64,000 bases of DNA, taken from positions 20,607 through 84,606 of the forward strand of contig CAJTGF010000018.1 in assembly GCA_910575585.1 (NCBI GenBank). The letters run 5' to 3'. Source of the DNA: Clostridiaceae bacterium. GTDB lineage: Bacteria > Bacillota > Clostridia > Lachnospirales > Lachnospiraceae. Under the pieces are notes generated by a model, which did no database searches, had not been told where the DNA came from, and saw nothing but the letters and a program-made list of their open reading frames with translations. Made by a program: the position numbers and the translations under genes. Positions 1 to 7,748 of the stretch are shown here, piece after piece; position 1 is the first letter of the stretch, and each line of letters begins with the position of its first letter.

Positions 1-60
1 CTGTCATGATCGACTGCCCCCGCTACCTATCCAAACGAGCCAAAAGGAGGACACCACCCA

Positions 61-399
61 ATGAATTATGAGTTTATGATAACCGGAACACACCTGCCGC
101 CCTGTATGCCGCTCCCAAGAGCGACACTCCGCCTGCCGGTCAGCAACACGGCAAAAGTCATGTACGCCCGCCTGCTGGATGAAATCCTGACAAGGGGAAC
201 CGAGGACAGCAACGGGATTCTGTTTATCCGCTTCCCCGTCATGGAGATAGCGGCGGCACTCTCCCGAAGCCCCCAGACCTGCAAGCGTTCCCTGAACGAG
301 CTGGAACAGGCCGGGATGATTATGCGTGTCCGTCAGGGAATCGGGGAGGTCAGCCACATCTATATCCTGCTCCCCAAGGAGGACGCCGCCCATGAATGA
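61..399 (+). CDS. RepA-like replication initiator / winged-helix protein (short)
   Basis: 112 residues. The segment PVSNTAKVMYARLLDE (about 26-41), followed by a helix-turn-helix with SRSPQTCKRSLNELEQ (about 68-83), resembles the N-terminal domain of RepA-type replication initiators found on Firmicute plasmids and ICEs, which recognise DNA at an origin. The protein lacks the long C-terminal region of full initiators, so it may be a stand-alone DNA-binding regulator. The ribosome site AAAAGGAGG at about 41-49 precedes the ATG. Its end overlaps the DUF3847 gene start by 8 bases, suggesting translational coupling in a three-gene operon. Confidence 0.6.
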   Translation: MNYEFMITGTHLPPCMPLPRATLRLPVSNTAKVMYARLLDEILTRGTEDSNGILFIRFPVMEIAAALSRSPQTCKRSLNELEQAGMIMRVRQGIGEVSHIYILLPKEDAAHE

Positions 400-685
400 G
401 AAGCTGGAAAAACTGAATCAGGAGATTGAAAAGACCGAAGCAAGGCTGCGGCGGGCGCAGCATAAAGAAAAAATGCTGGAACACCAGATAAAGACCCTGA
501 ACCGGAAGGAACGGACGCACCGGCTCTGCACCAGAGGGGCAATGCTGGAAAGCCATCTCCCCCACCCGGAATCCGTGACGGACGGGCAGGTCAGCACCAT
601 CTTAAAAGTCCTGTTCTGCCGGAGCGACACCAAACGTCTTGTGGAACAGGTTCTTGCAGAAAACCGGAAGGAGGACGCAGAGTGA
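392..685 (+). CDS. DUF3847 family small coiled-coil protein
   Basis: 97 residues starting at the ATG at 392, where AAGGAGG lies 9 bases upstream inside the preceding gene. Residues 1-40 are charged and predicted to form a coiled coil (EKLEKLNQEIEKTEARLRRA); the remainder is short and basic. Proteins of this type (DUF3847) recur next to RepA-like genes and Mob relaxases in clostridial mobilizable elements; their role is unknown. The ATG overlaps the upstream stop, and the end overlaps the next gene by four bases (ATG/TGA-type coupling), so all three are probably co-translated. Confidence 0.6.
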   Translation: MNEKLEKLNQEIEKTEARLRRAQHKEKMLEHQIKTLNRKERTHRLCTRGAMLESHLPHPESVTDGQVSTILKVLFCRSDTKRLVEQVLAENRKEDAE

Positions 686-1197
686 AATTTTCAAAAAGTG
701 AACTGGACATCATCTATCAATATGCCGCACCGACCAAGGCGGAAACCCTTGCGGGCATGAAGGAAATCGTGCCGGTAATAAAAGATATATTGACAAAGGC
801 AATCGTGGAGAACGCCATCCGAAAACTGGAACGGATACCGGAGCCGGAGTGCAGCCAGTTTATCGCCGCCACAAAAGCACGGTTCCTTGCAGAGCGTGAC
901 AATTCCATACGCCAGCGACTTGCGGCAGCAAAGTTGCAGGAGCCAATCATGCAGGGGCATGACCTGTCAGGAAAAGAACGGTTCCACCCGGAAACCCGCC
1001 ATATGATTACGTTGGAAGTACAGAAGGATTGTTTTGTTGGCTTTAAGGGGGAGCGGTTCCGTTTCTATCTCTCTGATGGGGGCTACCGCAACGCAAAGCA
1101 CAGCGAACAGGATGGGGAAATCAAGATAAAAAGCCATGCAGCCGTTGTTGCCGGGAAGTTATATCCTGATAAGAAACCCAGACAGCAGGAGCGGTAA
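682..1197 (+). CDS. Conserved hypothetical protein of mobilizable element
   Basis: 171 residues beginning at a GTG at 682, with GGAGGAC 6-9 bases upstream. I do not recognise a catalytic motif. The first 95 residues look helical, and the C-terminal part (about 100-165, including HMITLEVQKDCFVGFKGERF) looks like a beta-rich domain. It is the third gene of the short operon at the left of the IME. The RIT element begins about 45 bases after its stop, so the gene appears intact. Function unknown. Confidence 0.45.
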   Translation: MKFSKSELDIIYQYAAPTKAETLAGMKEIVPVIKDILTKAIVENAIRKLERIPEPECSQFIAATKARFLAERDNSIRQRLAAAKLQEPIMQGHDLSGKERFHPETRHMITLEVQKDCFVGFKGERFRFYLSDGGYRNAKHSEQDGEIKIKSHAAVVAGKLYPDKKPRQQER

Positions 1198-1240
1198 AAA
1201 TGCCAGAAAAACGGAAACTCGGAAAATCCCCCTCTGAAAG

Positions 1241-1290
1241 AGGGCGCATTATCCGAGATTTTTAATTATCCGAGGAAATTCTTAAAAACC
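1241..1290 (+). repeat. RIT left terminal inverted repeat
   Basis: About 50 bp starting AGGGCGCATTATCCGAG, matching in inverse orientation the sequence at about 4,408-4,452 with only a few mismatches, mostly in the AT-rich stretch after the first ATCCGAG. It carries two direct TTATCCGAG motifs; an inverted copy lies at about 1,318-1,326. Just outside, CCCTCT-GAA-AGAGGG can form a small hairpin. Confidence 0.75.
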
Positions 1291-1383
1291 TTTTGTATGC
1301 GGGGGTTCATGCAAAAAATCTCGGATAAAATTTATCCACATGGGCATAGTACAGTTAAAGCTATCAAACAGGAGGTTTTAACT

Positions 1384-2355
1384 ATGGGTTACCATACAAG
1401 GGAAACCAACACAGTGCCATGCGGATACCACGAATTGAATCCGGAAATGGAGGCTCTTTTAGCGGAGTACCTTGAAGACGGGAAACGCAAGGGGCTTCAG
1501 GAAAGCAGCATCCATCTTCACGATAAGATTGGGCACTACTTTTTATCCGCCCTGGCTGATACAGGCTGCGCAGCGCCGCAGGCAATGAACGCCCAAAATG
1601 TAGGAGCCGCGTGTTTAATGGTCAGCAGCAACTGGTACCTTTCACACATCCGGACATTCCTCAGATATGCATATCAGGCCAGACATACCGACAGGGATTA
1701 CAGCGGAATCGTCCCTCTTTTCAAGAGGCCGCAGCCGTACCCTTCTGTTTATACAATAGAAGAAATCCTGAAAATTGAAAACAGCGTAGACCGGGACTCC
1801 CCACATGGAAAGCGTGATTACGCAGTGCTGCTTCTTGCGACACGGCTGGGGATCAGGAGCGGGGACATCTCATCCATGACATTCCGGGAACTGGATTTTG
1901 GCAGGAACCTGATTCTGCTTACACAGCACAAAACCAGCGTTGACATTGAACTTCCCATGGTCCCGGATGTAAAGGCCGCCCTGAAACAGTATTTAGAGGA
2001 AGAACGAGCCTGCTATGACAGCCCGTATGTATTTCTCCGCATCGTTCCCCCTTACAGCCATATCTCTGTGCAGGCAATCACCAAGATCGTCAGGACTGCC
2101 ATTATGGCAGCCGGAATTGATCCGGCGGGACGCAAACAGGGCGCACATGCTTTCCGGTCGTCCCTGGCAAGTTCCATGGTCAATGACAACATCCCTTATG
2201 AGGCGGTAAGGAAAGCCCTTGGGCATACAGACCAGAACGCCATCCAATCCTATGCCAGTCTGGATGTGGAGCAGCTGCGGAACTACGCCCTCCCGGTCAT
2301 GGAGGCGACAGGTACATTTGCCGCTTTTCTGGAGGGGAGGTGGCGCCTGTCATGA
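1384..2355 (+). CDS. RIT tyrosine recombinase 1
   Basis: 323 residues with the catalytic pattern of phage-integrase-type tyrosine recombinases: TRLGIRSGD (first Arg), a K in the beta-hairpin region, HAFRSSLASSM (His-x-x-Arg), and GHTDQNAIQSYASLD (His and the nucleophile Tyr). It cuts and rejoins DNA through a 3' phosphotyrosine. The ATG at 1,384 is chosen because CAGGAGG lies 8-14 bases upstream; the longer frame from 1,297 runs through the inverted-repeat region. The stop overlaps the next ATG (ATGA at 2,352), so the trio is translationally coupled, as in known RIT elements. Confidence 0.8.
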   Translation: MGYHTRETNTVPCGYHELNPEMEALLAEYLEDGKRKGLQESSIHLHDKIGHYFLSALADTGCAAPQAMNAQNVGAACLMVSSNWYLSHIRTFLRYAYQARHTDRDYSGIVPLFKRPQPYPSVYTIEEILKIENSVDRDSPHGKRDYAVLLLATRLGIRSGDISSMTFRELDFGRNLILLTQHKTSVDIELPMVPDVKAALKQYLEEERACYDSPYVFLRIVPPYSHISVQAITKIVRTAIMAAGIDPAGRKQGAHAFRSSLASSMVNDNIPYEAVRKALGHTDQNAIQSYASLDVEQLRNYALPVMEATGTFAAFLEGRWRLS

Positions 2356-3341
2356 CACAGTTCCGGTCGGTTTTCAAACATGAGCTTGCAGAATATCTGG
2401 AAATCAGCCAGGGGACTGTCAGCGATGATACTTTGCGGAGTACACGCAGAACCCTTCTTTCGTTCGATTCACTGCTGGTGGCAGAAAACGCCGACAGGGT
2501 TACGGAAACAGCCATCAATCACTGGATCAGGGAACTCCAGCAGATAAACGCGCCCAAAACGGTCAGCGATAAGGTAAGCTATCTCCGCAAATTTTTGCGG
2601 TACCTTCAATACAAGGGGTACAGTGTTTTCATGCCCGCCTGCCCCAAAACATCAGACAGCTATGTCCCATATATTTTTTCGGACAGGGAAATCCAAACGC
2701 TTCTGTCCTGCGCCGACAGCTGGGTCAACAGGCATACAGACCCGAAAACCCGCCGGACGGACATGGAGCTCTGTATGCTGCTCCGGATGCTCCTTGGGTG
2801 CGGGTTCCGCCTGGGAGAACCGCTTGCCGCCAGGGTAAAAGATATAAATTTCCGCAATGGGACCATCCTGATCCGCCATGCCAAGAACAACAAACAGCGT
2901 GTTGTTCCAATGGACAGGACATTGACAGAGATGCTGGAAAGATACTGCATTGCTATGGGGATCAAAACAGAACCGGAAAGCTATCTGTTCCCGGCAGCCA
3001 GGGGCCAAGAGTTTTCCGTCAGTAAAGGAACCTTTGATTTTCGGTTTAGGAACCTCTTGCGGGAAACCGGCCTGTATGTACAGGAAAAATCCCATTCCAG
3101 AGGGCAGTGCCTTCATTGCTTCCGTCACTATTTTGCCATCCATTCATTTGCGCAGGCAGAGAAAAACGGACGCCCGACAGATGACTCTGTTCCTTTCCTA
3201 TCAGTCTATCTTGGGCACCATGACATGGACGAAACGGAGAAATATCTGAAATTCAGTGGTGATATGTTCCCTGAATATACGGAGCTGTTTGAAGATTATG
3301 CCGCTGGCGTATTCACGGAGGTGGCGTATGAGGAAAAATAA
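2352..3341 (+). CDS. RIT tyrosine recombinase 2
   Basis: 329 residues. An N-terminal SAM-like core-binding domain (about 1-105) is followed by a catalytic domain with GCGFRLGEPLAA (Arg), KNNKQRVVP (Lys), HCFRHYFAIHSF (HxxRH) and LGHHDMDETEKYL (His and Tyr). All five catalytic positions are visible, so the enzyme looks active. The ATG at 2,352 overlaps the stop of recombinase 1 by four bases, and GGAGGGGAGG lies upstream at 2,331-2,340. Its end overlaps recombinase 3 by 14 bases. The three members belong to different recombinase subfamilies, which is typical of RIT elements. Confidence 0.8.
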   Translation: MTQFRSVFKHELAEYLEISQGTVSDDTLRSTRRTLLSFDSLLVAENADRVTETAINHWIRELQQINAPKTVSDKVSYLRKFLRYLQYKGYSVFMPACPKTSDSYVPYIFSDREIQTLLSCADSWVNRHTDPKTRRTDMELCMLLRMLLGCGFRLGEPLAARVKDINFRNGTILIRHAKNNKQRVVPMDRTLTEMLERYCIAMGIKTEPESYLFPAARGQEFSVSKGTFDFRFRNLLRETGLYVQEKSHSRGQCLHCFRHYFAIHSFAQAEKNGRPTDDSVPFLSVYLGHHDMDETEKYLKFSGDMFPEYTELFEDYAAGVFTEVAYEEK

Positions 3342-4356
3342 ACTTCCTGAATTCATGCTCCTCCTGGAACAGTTTTTTACGGAATATATGCCGCTCTCGT
3401 CAGGGCTTTCCCCTAATACCACGAGATCCTATAAACATGCCTTCCGCCTTTTGTTCCAGTATGTTTATCAGGAAAAGAAGAAAAATGCTGGCGAAATCCT
3501 CTTCCGGGATTTGAATTTCGAGACTATTGACGGCTTCCTGAAATGGATCGAAGCAGAACGGGGATGCTCAGTATCCACAAGGAATCTCAGGCTTTCAGCA
3601 TTGGCCTCTTTTGCCGGTTACGCACAGAACAGGAATTTTGAAGCAGCGACTGTGTTTGCAAATGCGGTGAAAAGAGTGCCTGTAAAAAAAGAGGCCGTCC
3701 AGCCGAGGATCACCTTTACGCTTGATGAAGTTTCAATCCTGCTCCGGCTTCCTGATCCCGGGAAACGGATGGGCTTCCGTGACCAGGTCCTTTTGAACCT
3801 GATGTATGCCAGCGGAGCCAGGGCACAGGAAATCTGCGATCTCAAAGTCAGGGACTTCCTGGCCGAGAAAAACCTCTATAAGCTTACAATTACTGGAAAG
3901 GGAAACAAAACCCGGAGGATCGTGATTGCAAGGCCTAGCGGAACTCTCCTGGAACGATATCTGGAGGAAACGGGAAAGGCCGGTCGGTTGGAGGCCTACA
4001 TCTTTTCCAGCCAGACCCATCCGCAGATGAGCATTTCCTGTATTGAGGAGATTTATAAAAAATATATCATGCTCGCAAGAGCAGGGCATCCGGAAATGTT
4101 CCTTGAAAAACGCTACACCCCGCACACCATGAGGCATACGACCGCCACACATATGTTGGAAGCCGGGGTACCAATTATGGCAATCAAAAATTTCCTCGGA
4201 CATTCCTCGATCTCCACAACAGAACGGTATGCTGAACTTTCACAGGGAACCGTAAACAGGCATATCCGGGATTGGAACGAAAAGTGGTTTTCCCATCAAA
4301 AAGAAAATCCTGTTACACAAAAGAAAGAGCATCAGATCCCTGACTTCCTGAAATAG
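3328..4356 (+). CDS. RIT tyrosine recombinase 3 (XerC/D-like)
   Basis: 342 residues and the most Xer-like of the three: ASGARAQEICDLK (Arg), GKGNKTRRI (Lys), HTMRHTTATHMLEAG (HxxRH) and LGHSSISTTERYAE (His and Tyr). The start at 3,328 is preceded by GGAGG about 6 bases upstream, inside recombinase 2. The basic C-terminal tail (about 310-342) extends past the catalytic Tyr. The gene ends about 50 bp before the right inverted repeat, so no space is left for cargo. All three are probably needed together for movement, as proposed for RIT elements. Confidence 0.8.
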   Translation: MRKNKLPEFMLLLEQFFTEYMPLSSGLSPNTTRSYKHAFRLLFQYVYQEKKKNAGEILFRDLNFETIDGFLKWIEAERGCSVSTRNLRLSALASFAGYAQNRNFEAATVFANAVKRVPVKKEAVQPRITFTLDEVSILLRLPDPGKRMGFRDQVLLNLMYASGARAQEICDLKVRDFLAEKNLYKLTITGKGNKTRRIVIARPSGTLLERYLEETGKAGRLEAYIFSSQTHPQMSISCIEEIYKKYIMLARAGHPEMFLEKRYTPHTMRHTTATHMLEAGVPIMAIKNFLGHSSISTTERYAELSQGTVNRHIRDWNEKWFSHQKENPVTQKKEHQIPDFLK

Positions 4357-4404
4357 TTCTTACATTATCCGAGGCAACTTCTCTGAAAGCCTTTTATGCT
4401 GGCG

Positions 4405-4452
4405 GTTTTGAGAGTTTCCTCGGATAATTGATTATCTCGGATAATGCGCCCT
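4405..4452 (-). repeat. RIT right terminal inverted repeat and adjoining core-like palindrome
   Basis: Read on the minus strand from 4,452 this begins AGGGCGCATTATCCGAG and mirrors 1,241-1,290. Immediately outside, TGCGCCCTATCC (4,445-4,456) and GGATAGGGCGCA (4,465-4,476) form a perfect 12-bp inverted repeat separated by 8 bases. That is the geometry of a tyrosine-recombinase core site with an 8-bp overlap region. This reading is an inference. Confidence 0.6.
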
Positions 4453-4468
4453 ATCCGAGTTCTTGGAT

Positions 4469-4516
4469 AGGGCGCAATTATACACCACTTAGGGAAGTGG
4501 TGCATTGCGCCCTGCC
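4469..4516 (+). other. Candidate oriT of the IME (MobQ type)
   Basis: A nested palindrome: outer arms AGGGCGCAAT (4,469-4,478) and ATTGCGCCCT (4,504-4,513), inner arms CACCACTT (4,483-4,490) and AAGTGGTG (4,495-4,502). A hairpin followed by a GCGCCCT core is the arrangement of RSF1010/pIP501-type oriT sites (nic region TAAGTGCGCCCT), which MobA/MobQ relaxases cut, and a MobA/MobL relaxase gene lies 0.9 kb downstream in the same element. The left outer arm overlaps the direct AGGGCGCA copy at the RIT right end. Nicking has not been shown. Confidence 0.55.
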
Positions 4517-4729
4517 GGGAGCGTCCTGCGGACAGCAGATGATTTCCACAGATTTTCAATCTGCTCCAATCATCACAGGGGAAGCTACCCTTCCCCTGCG
4601 CTGGCTTTGCCAGCTACCCCTTTGTGGCTTTGCCACCCGGAAATCTTTCAGAAAGCGTATTCCATTTAGCAAGTTAAAGCTGTATAATAGTGCCAGCGAT
4701 AAATCAGGATTTGAGAGGAGGAGTTTTTT
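4517..4729 (+). promoter_or_regulatory. Gene-free leader with several small hairpins and a promoter for the LspA-like gene
   Basis: Between the oriT-like palindrome and the LspA-like frame there are several short perfect hairpins, e.g. GGGGAAG/CTTCCCC at about 4,579-4,597 and GCTGGC/GCCAGC at about 4,601-4,615. A TATAAT box lies at 4,683-4,688 without a clear -35. The ribosome site GAGGAGGAG is at about 4,715-4,723. No coding potential is seen. Confidence 0.4.
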
Positions 4730-5251
4730 ATCATCAAACAGATTAAGCCATTTATTATCCCTGTACTTTTTTTGACATTGATAGACCAAACTATAAAAAT
4801 AATTATATTAAAGTTATTTATGCAAGACGAGTTTGATATAATATTTCATTTGTTGCGATTTAACCCAGAACAAAATACAAATTTGTCATGGTTTGGAAAT
4901 TTTGCTGATGTTTTTTCAAGTTCATTTCTTATGGTTGTTTTTAACATTCTTGCCATTTATATTATTCTATCAGGATATTTATTGTATAGAGCAAAAACGA
5001 AGAAAACTAAATTTTCAGTGAAAATAATTTTAGTTTTTGGGTTGGCAGGTTGTTTGTGTAGCTTAATAGATAAAATTTTTTGGGGAGGAAGTTTAGACTT
5101 TTTGCAGATACCAAACTTCTTTATTTTTGATATTAAGGACTGTTACCTTACAGTCGCAGGAATTATATTTGTTATCATCGGTATTTTACATAGTAAAGAA
5201 ATAACCGTTAAAGAGTATTTGTACTTTTGTAGGAATAAATTCAAATTGTAA
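4730..5251 (+). CDS. lspA: Signal peptidase II-like protein (LspA family, divergent)
   Basis: Signal peptidase II removes the signal peptide of prolipoproteins at the lipobox Cys in the membrane. Family marks seen: LIDQTIKI (D-Q-x-x-K), NTNLSWFGN in place of NTGAAF, CSLIDKIFWGGSLDF (first catalytic Asp), and FIFDIKDCYLTVAGI (second catalytic Asp region), with four hydrophobic segments. It is AT-rich, unlike its neighbours, and is cargo between the oriT and the relaxase. The frame is open upstream of the TTG at 4,772 to an ATC at 4,730 that sits correctly spaced after GAGGAGGAG and gives IIKQIKPFIIPVLFLTLIDQ, a normal LspA N-terminus. The original ATG therefore seems changed to ATC, and expression may be weak; the TTG at 4,772 has no ribosome site. 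Confidence 0.65.
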   Translation: MIKQIKPFIIPVLFLTLIDQTIKIIILKLFMQDEFDIIFHLLRFNPEQNTNLSWFGNFADVFSSSFLMVVFNILAIYIILSGYLLYRAKTKKTKFSVKIILVFGLAGCLCSLIDKIFWGGSLDFLQIPNFFIFDIKDCYLTVAGIIFVIIGILHSKEITVKEYLYFCRNKFKL

Positions 5252-5387
5252 AATTTAAGCTTATCAAACTGATAACTCATCAAAAACTAAATACCTGCCG
5301 CCCACCAGCGGCAACGCAAGCAGGAAACTGAAAAAAGGTATCCTGCTTTTTCTATGCCCGGAATCCGGGAGGAAGGAGGGCGCACAC

Positions 5388-6977
5388 TTGCCATGCCCGC
5401 ACTGTAAAATCACCATCATTAAGCGGAGCAACAATGAATCCGCTGTTTCTGCCGCCGCCTACCAGAGCGGCGAAAAGCTGTTCTCTGAATACGACCAAGA
5501 GCAGAAATACTATCCCTACAAGAACGAAGTCACCCACAAAGAAATCATGCTCCCACCCCATGTGCCGCCGGAGTTTGCAGACCGCAATACCTTATGGAAC
5601 TCTGCCGAAGCACAGGAGAAACAATGGAACTCCCAGCTTGCCCGGAGGTTCGTGCTTGCCATCCCAAGGGAAATCCCGCCGGGACAGTACGCCGACCTTA
5701 TCCGTGACTACTGCCGGGAGTTTTTCGTTTCCAAAGGCATGATTGCTGACTTTGCCATCCACGACAAGGGGGATGGCAACCCTCACGCCCATATCCTGCT
5801 TACCATGCGGGCGATGGACGAAAAAGGGAAATGGCTTCCCAAGTGCCGCAAGGTATACGACCTCGACGGAAACGGCGAAAGAATCCGGCTCCCGTCCGGC
5901 AGATGGAAAAGCCACAAGGAGAACACCGTGGACTGGAACGACCAGAAGTACGCTGAAATCTGGCGGCAGGGATGGGCGGACACGGCTAACCGCTATCTGG
6001 AAGCAAACGACCGCCCGGAACGCCTTGACCTGCGCTCCTATGCCCGGCAAGGGATTGACCAAATCCCTACCGTCCACATGGGGCCTGCCGCCTGCCAGAT
6101 GGAGAAGAAAGGAATCCAGACCAGCATCGGCAACCTGAACCGGGACATCAGAGCCGCCAACTCCCTCATGCAGTCCATCCGCCAGATGGTGCGCCACTTA
6201 AAAGGCTGGATTGCCGACTTAAAGGAGAAAAAAGCCGCTCTGATGGAAGCGTTGGAACAGACGAAGGAGCCGACCATATCGGAGCTGCTCTCACAGTATT
6301 TAGAACTGCGGAGCGGACAGCGTGCCGACTGGACTTCCAGAGGGAAGCTCAAGGGCACAGTTGCCGACTTCAACAAGGTACAGGCGGCTATGGATTTTCT
6401 GCGGAAAAAAGAAATCTCCACCGTAGAGAGCCTTGACACCCGGCTGGATGAAATCAGCCAGACCGCCGTTTCTGTCATGGCGAGCGTGAAAAAAAGCGAG
6501 AAGCGCATCAAAGCCATCAACACCATGCTGTCCTACATTGACAAATACGAAGCGGGCAAGCCAGTCCATAAGGAGTATGCCGCTATCGGCTGGAAGAAGA
6601 AAAAAGAGCAGTTTGCGGAGAGCCACCGGGAGGAACTGGACGCTTACTATGCCGCTATCCGGTATTTGAAAGCCAACCTGAAAGGCAATACCTACTCCCG
6701 CAAAGATTTGGAAGCGGAACGGGAACAGCTTGCTTCTGCCCTGCCGGAACAGGGGGAGGAGCTGGAAGCGGTGCAGGCAGATGTAAAAGTTCTGCGGGAT
6801 GTGCGCCGCTGGCTCAATCAGGTATTGCCGTCCGAGCAGTACCGCCAGACCGCCGAGCCGGGGAAGAAACCGTCCGTACAGGGGAACCTGAAAGGGCGGC
6901 AGGAACGCATCCGGCAGGAGAAGGCAGAGAAACGCCAGCCGCCCCGGACACAGAAACAACAGAATATGGAACTTTAA
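5388..6977 (+). CDS. mobL: MobA/MobL family relaxase (MobQ)
   Basis: 529 residues. The N-terminal ~220 residues form the MobA/MobL nickase: CKITIIKRSNNESAVSAAAY, where the Tyr is the likely nucleophile, and GNPHAHILLTMR, the His-rich metal-binding motif. The rest is a long charged helical region (about 240-520) with coiled-coil character. It would nick the IME at oriT and pilot the strand into a mating channel supplied by another element. The TTG at 5,388 is chosen because GGAAGGAGGG ends 7 bases upstream and the protein begins MPCPHCKITI. It lies alone between the LspA-like gene and a strong terminator. The 5,252-5,387 leader also holds short repeats. Confidence 0.88.
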   Translation: MPCPHCKITIIKRSNNESAVSAAAYQSGEKLFSEYDQEQKYYPYKNEVTHKEIMLPPHVPPEFADRNTLWNSAEAQEKQWNSQLARRFVLAIPREIPPGQYADLIRDYCREFFVSKGMIADFAIHDKGDGNPHAHILLTMRAMDEKGKWLPKCRKVYDLDGNGERIRLPSGRWKSHKENTVDWNDQKYAEIWRQGWADTANRYLEANDRPERLDLRSYARQGIDQIPTVHMGPAACQMEKKGIQTSIGNLNRDIRAANSLMQSIRQMVRHLKGWIADLKEKKAALMEALEQTKEPTISELLSQYLELRSGQRADWTSRGKLKGTVADFNKVQAAMDFLRKKEISTVESLDTRLDEISQTAVSVMASVKKSEKRIKAINTMLSYIDKYEAGKPVHKEYAAIGWKKKKEQFAESHREELDAYYAAIRYLKANLKGNTYSRKDLEAEREQLASALPEQGEELEAVQADVKVLRDVRRWLNQVLPSEQYRQTAEPGKKPSVQGNLKGRQERIRQEKAEKRQPPRTQKQQNMEL

Positions 6978-6979
6978 AC

Positions 6980-7025
6980 AGGCACTTGTTTTGTGATTGG
7001 AAACCGCAGACAAGTGCCTTTTATT
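6980..7025 (+). terminator. Rho-independent terminator after the relaxase
   Basis: AGGCACTTGT (6,980-6,989) pairs perfectly with ACAAGTGCCT (7,010-7,019), followed by TTTATTTTG. It separates relaxase from primase transcription. Confidence 0.8.
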
Positions 7026-7047
7026 TTGAACTGGAAAGATTTACAGA

Positions 7048-7078
7048 CAACGTGAGCGACATTGTGTCGCCCACGTTG
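7048..7078 (+). promoter_or_regulatory. Hairpin in leader of the CHC2 primase gene
   Basis: CAACGTGAGCGACA (7,048-7,061) pairs with TGTCGCCCACGTTG (7,065-7,078) with one mismatch and a three-base loop. There is no T-run, so it is not a terminator. It ends 9 bases before the ribosome site AGGAGG of the next gene, so an RNA or DNA-binding regulatory role is possible. Confidence 0.5.
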
Positions 7079-7100
7079 GGATTATCAGGAGGAACGCCTA

Positions 7101-7748
7101 TTGAACGTATTTGAAGCCGTGAAGCAGTCCGTCACCACAAGGCAGGCTGCGGAGCGTTATGGAATTAAAGTGAACAGAAATGGGATGTGCGTCTGCCCGT
7201 TCCACAACGACAGGAACCCAAGCATGAAGGTTGACCGCCGCTTTTACTGTTTCGGCTGCGGAGCCACCGGGGACGTGATTGACTTTGTTTCCCGGCTCCA
7301 CGGTATCGGCAGTAAAGAAGCCGCCCTCATGCTGGCGCAGGACTTCTCCATCCCTTATGAGGACGGGAGGAACGCCGGGAAGCCGCCCATCCGTCCACGC
7401 CTGCGGAGGGAAACCGAGGAACAGAAATTTAAGCGCATGGAGCGGCACTGTTTCCGGGTGCTGTCCGACTATTACCATCTCCTGCGCCGCTGGAAGGAGG
7501 AATATGCCCCACGGCAGCCCGATGAAGCATGGAATCCCCGGTTTGTGGAAGCCCTGCAGAACATGAGCCGGGTGGAATACCTGATGGACGTGCTTCTCTC
7601 CGGGGACATTCAGGAGCGGGCAGCCCTTATTACAGGACACGGAAAGGAAGTGAGGAACCTTGAAAGACGAATGGCAGAATTTACCGCCCCAGATACGGCA
7701 GGAAATAGCGAACATGGCAGACAGCGCCGAGCCGCCCCGGAGCGTTGA
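7101..7748 (+). CDS. CHC2 zinc-finger primase-like protein
   Basis: 215 residues. The segment CPFHNDRNPSMKVDRRFYCF plus GCG is the CHC2 zinc finger of DnaG-type primases, here at about residues 31-55, followed by GDVIDFVSRLHG, which is typical of the domain. No TOPRIM catalytic domain follows, so it is a zinc-finger-only protein that presumably works with the VapE-like helicase in replicating the excised or transferred IME. The TTG at 7,101 follows AGGAGG by 8 bases; a longer in-frame start at 7,062 would lie inside the hairpin. The 3' end overlaps the next gene by 89 bases in a different frame. Confidence 0.75.
   Translation: MNVFEAVKQSVTTRQAAERYGIKVNRNGMCVCPFHNDRNPSMKVDRRFYCFGCGATGDVIDFVSRLHGIGSKEAALMLAQDFSIPYEDGRNAGKPPIRPRLRRETEEQKFKRMERHCFRVLSDYYHLLRRWKEEYAPRQPDEAWNPRFVEALQNMSRVEYLMDVLLSGDIQERAALITGHGKEVRNLERRMAEFTAPDTAGNSEHGRQRRAAPER

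Larger units (their letters stand above)
1241..4476 (+). mobile_element. RIT (recombinase-in-trio) element inserted beside the IME oriT
   Basis: Three overlapping tyrosine recombinase genes in one direction are bounded by inverted repeats beginning AGGGCGCATTATCCGAG (left at 1,241; right on the minus strand from 4,452). This is the definition of a RIT element. TTATCCGAG motifs recur in both orientations inside each end (about 1,249, 1,266, 1,319 on the left; 4,367, 4,418, 4,435 on the right), as expected for recombinase arm sites. AGGGCGCA occurs directly at 1,241-1,248 and again at 4,469-4,476, and may be a target duplication or core. No cargo is carried. Exact ends are uncertain by about 25 bp on either side. 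Confidence 0.75.
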
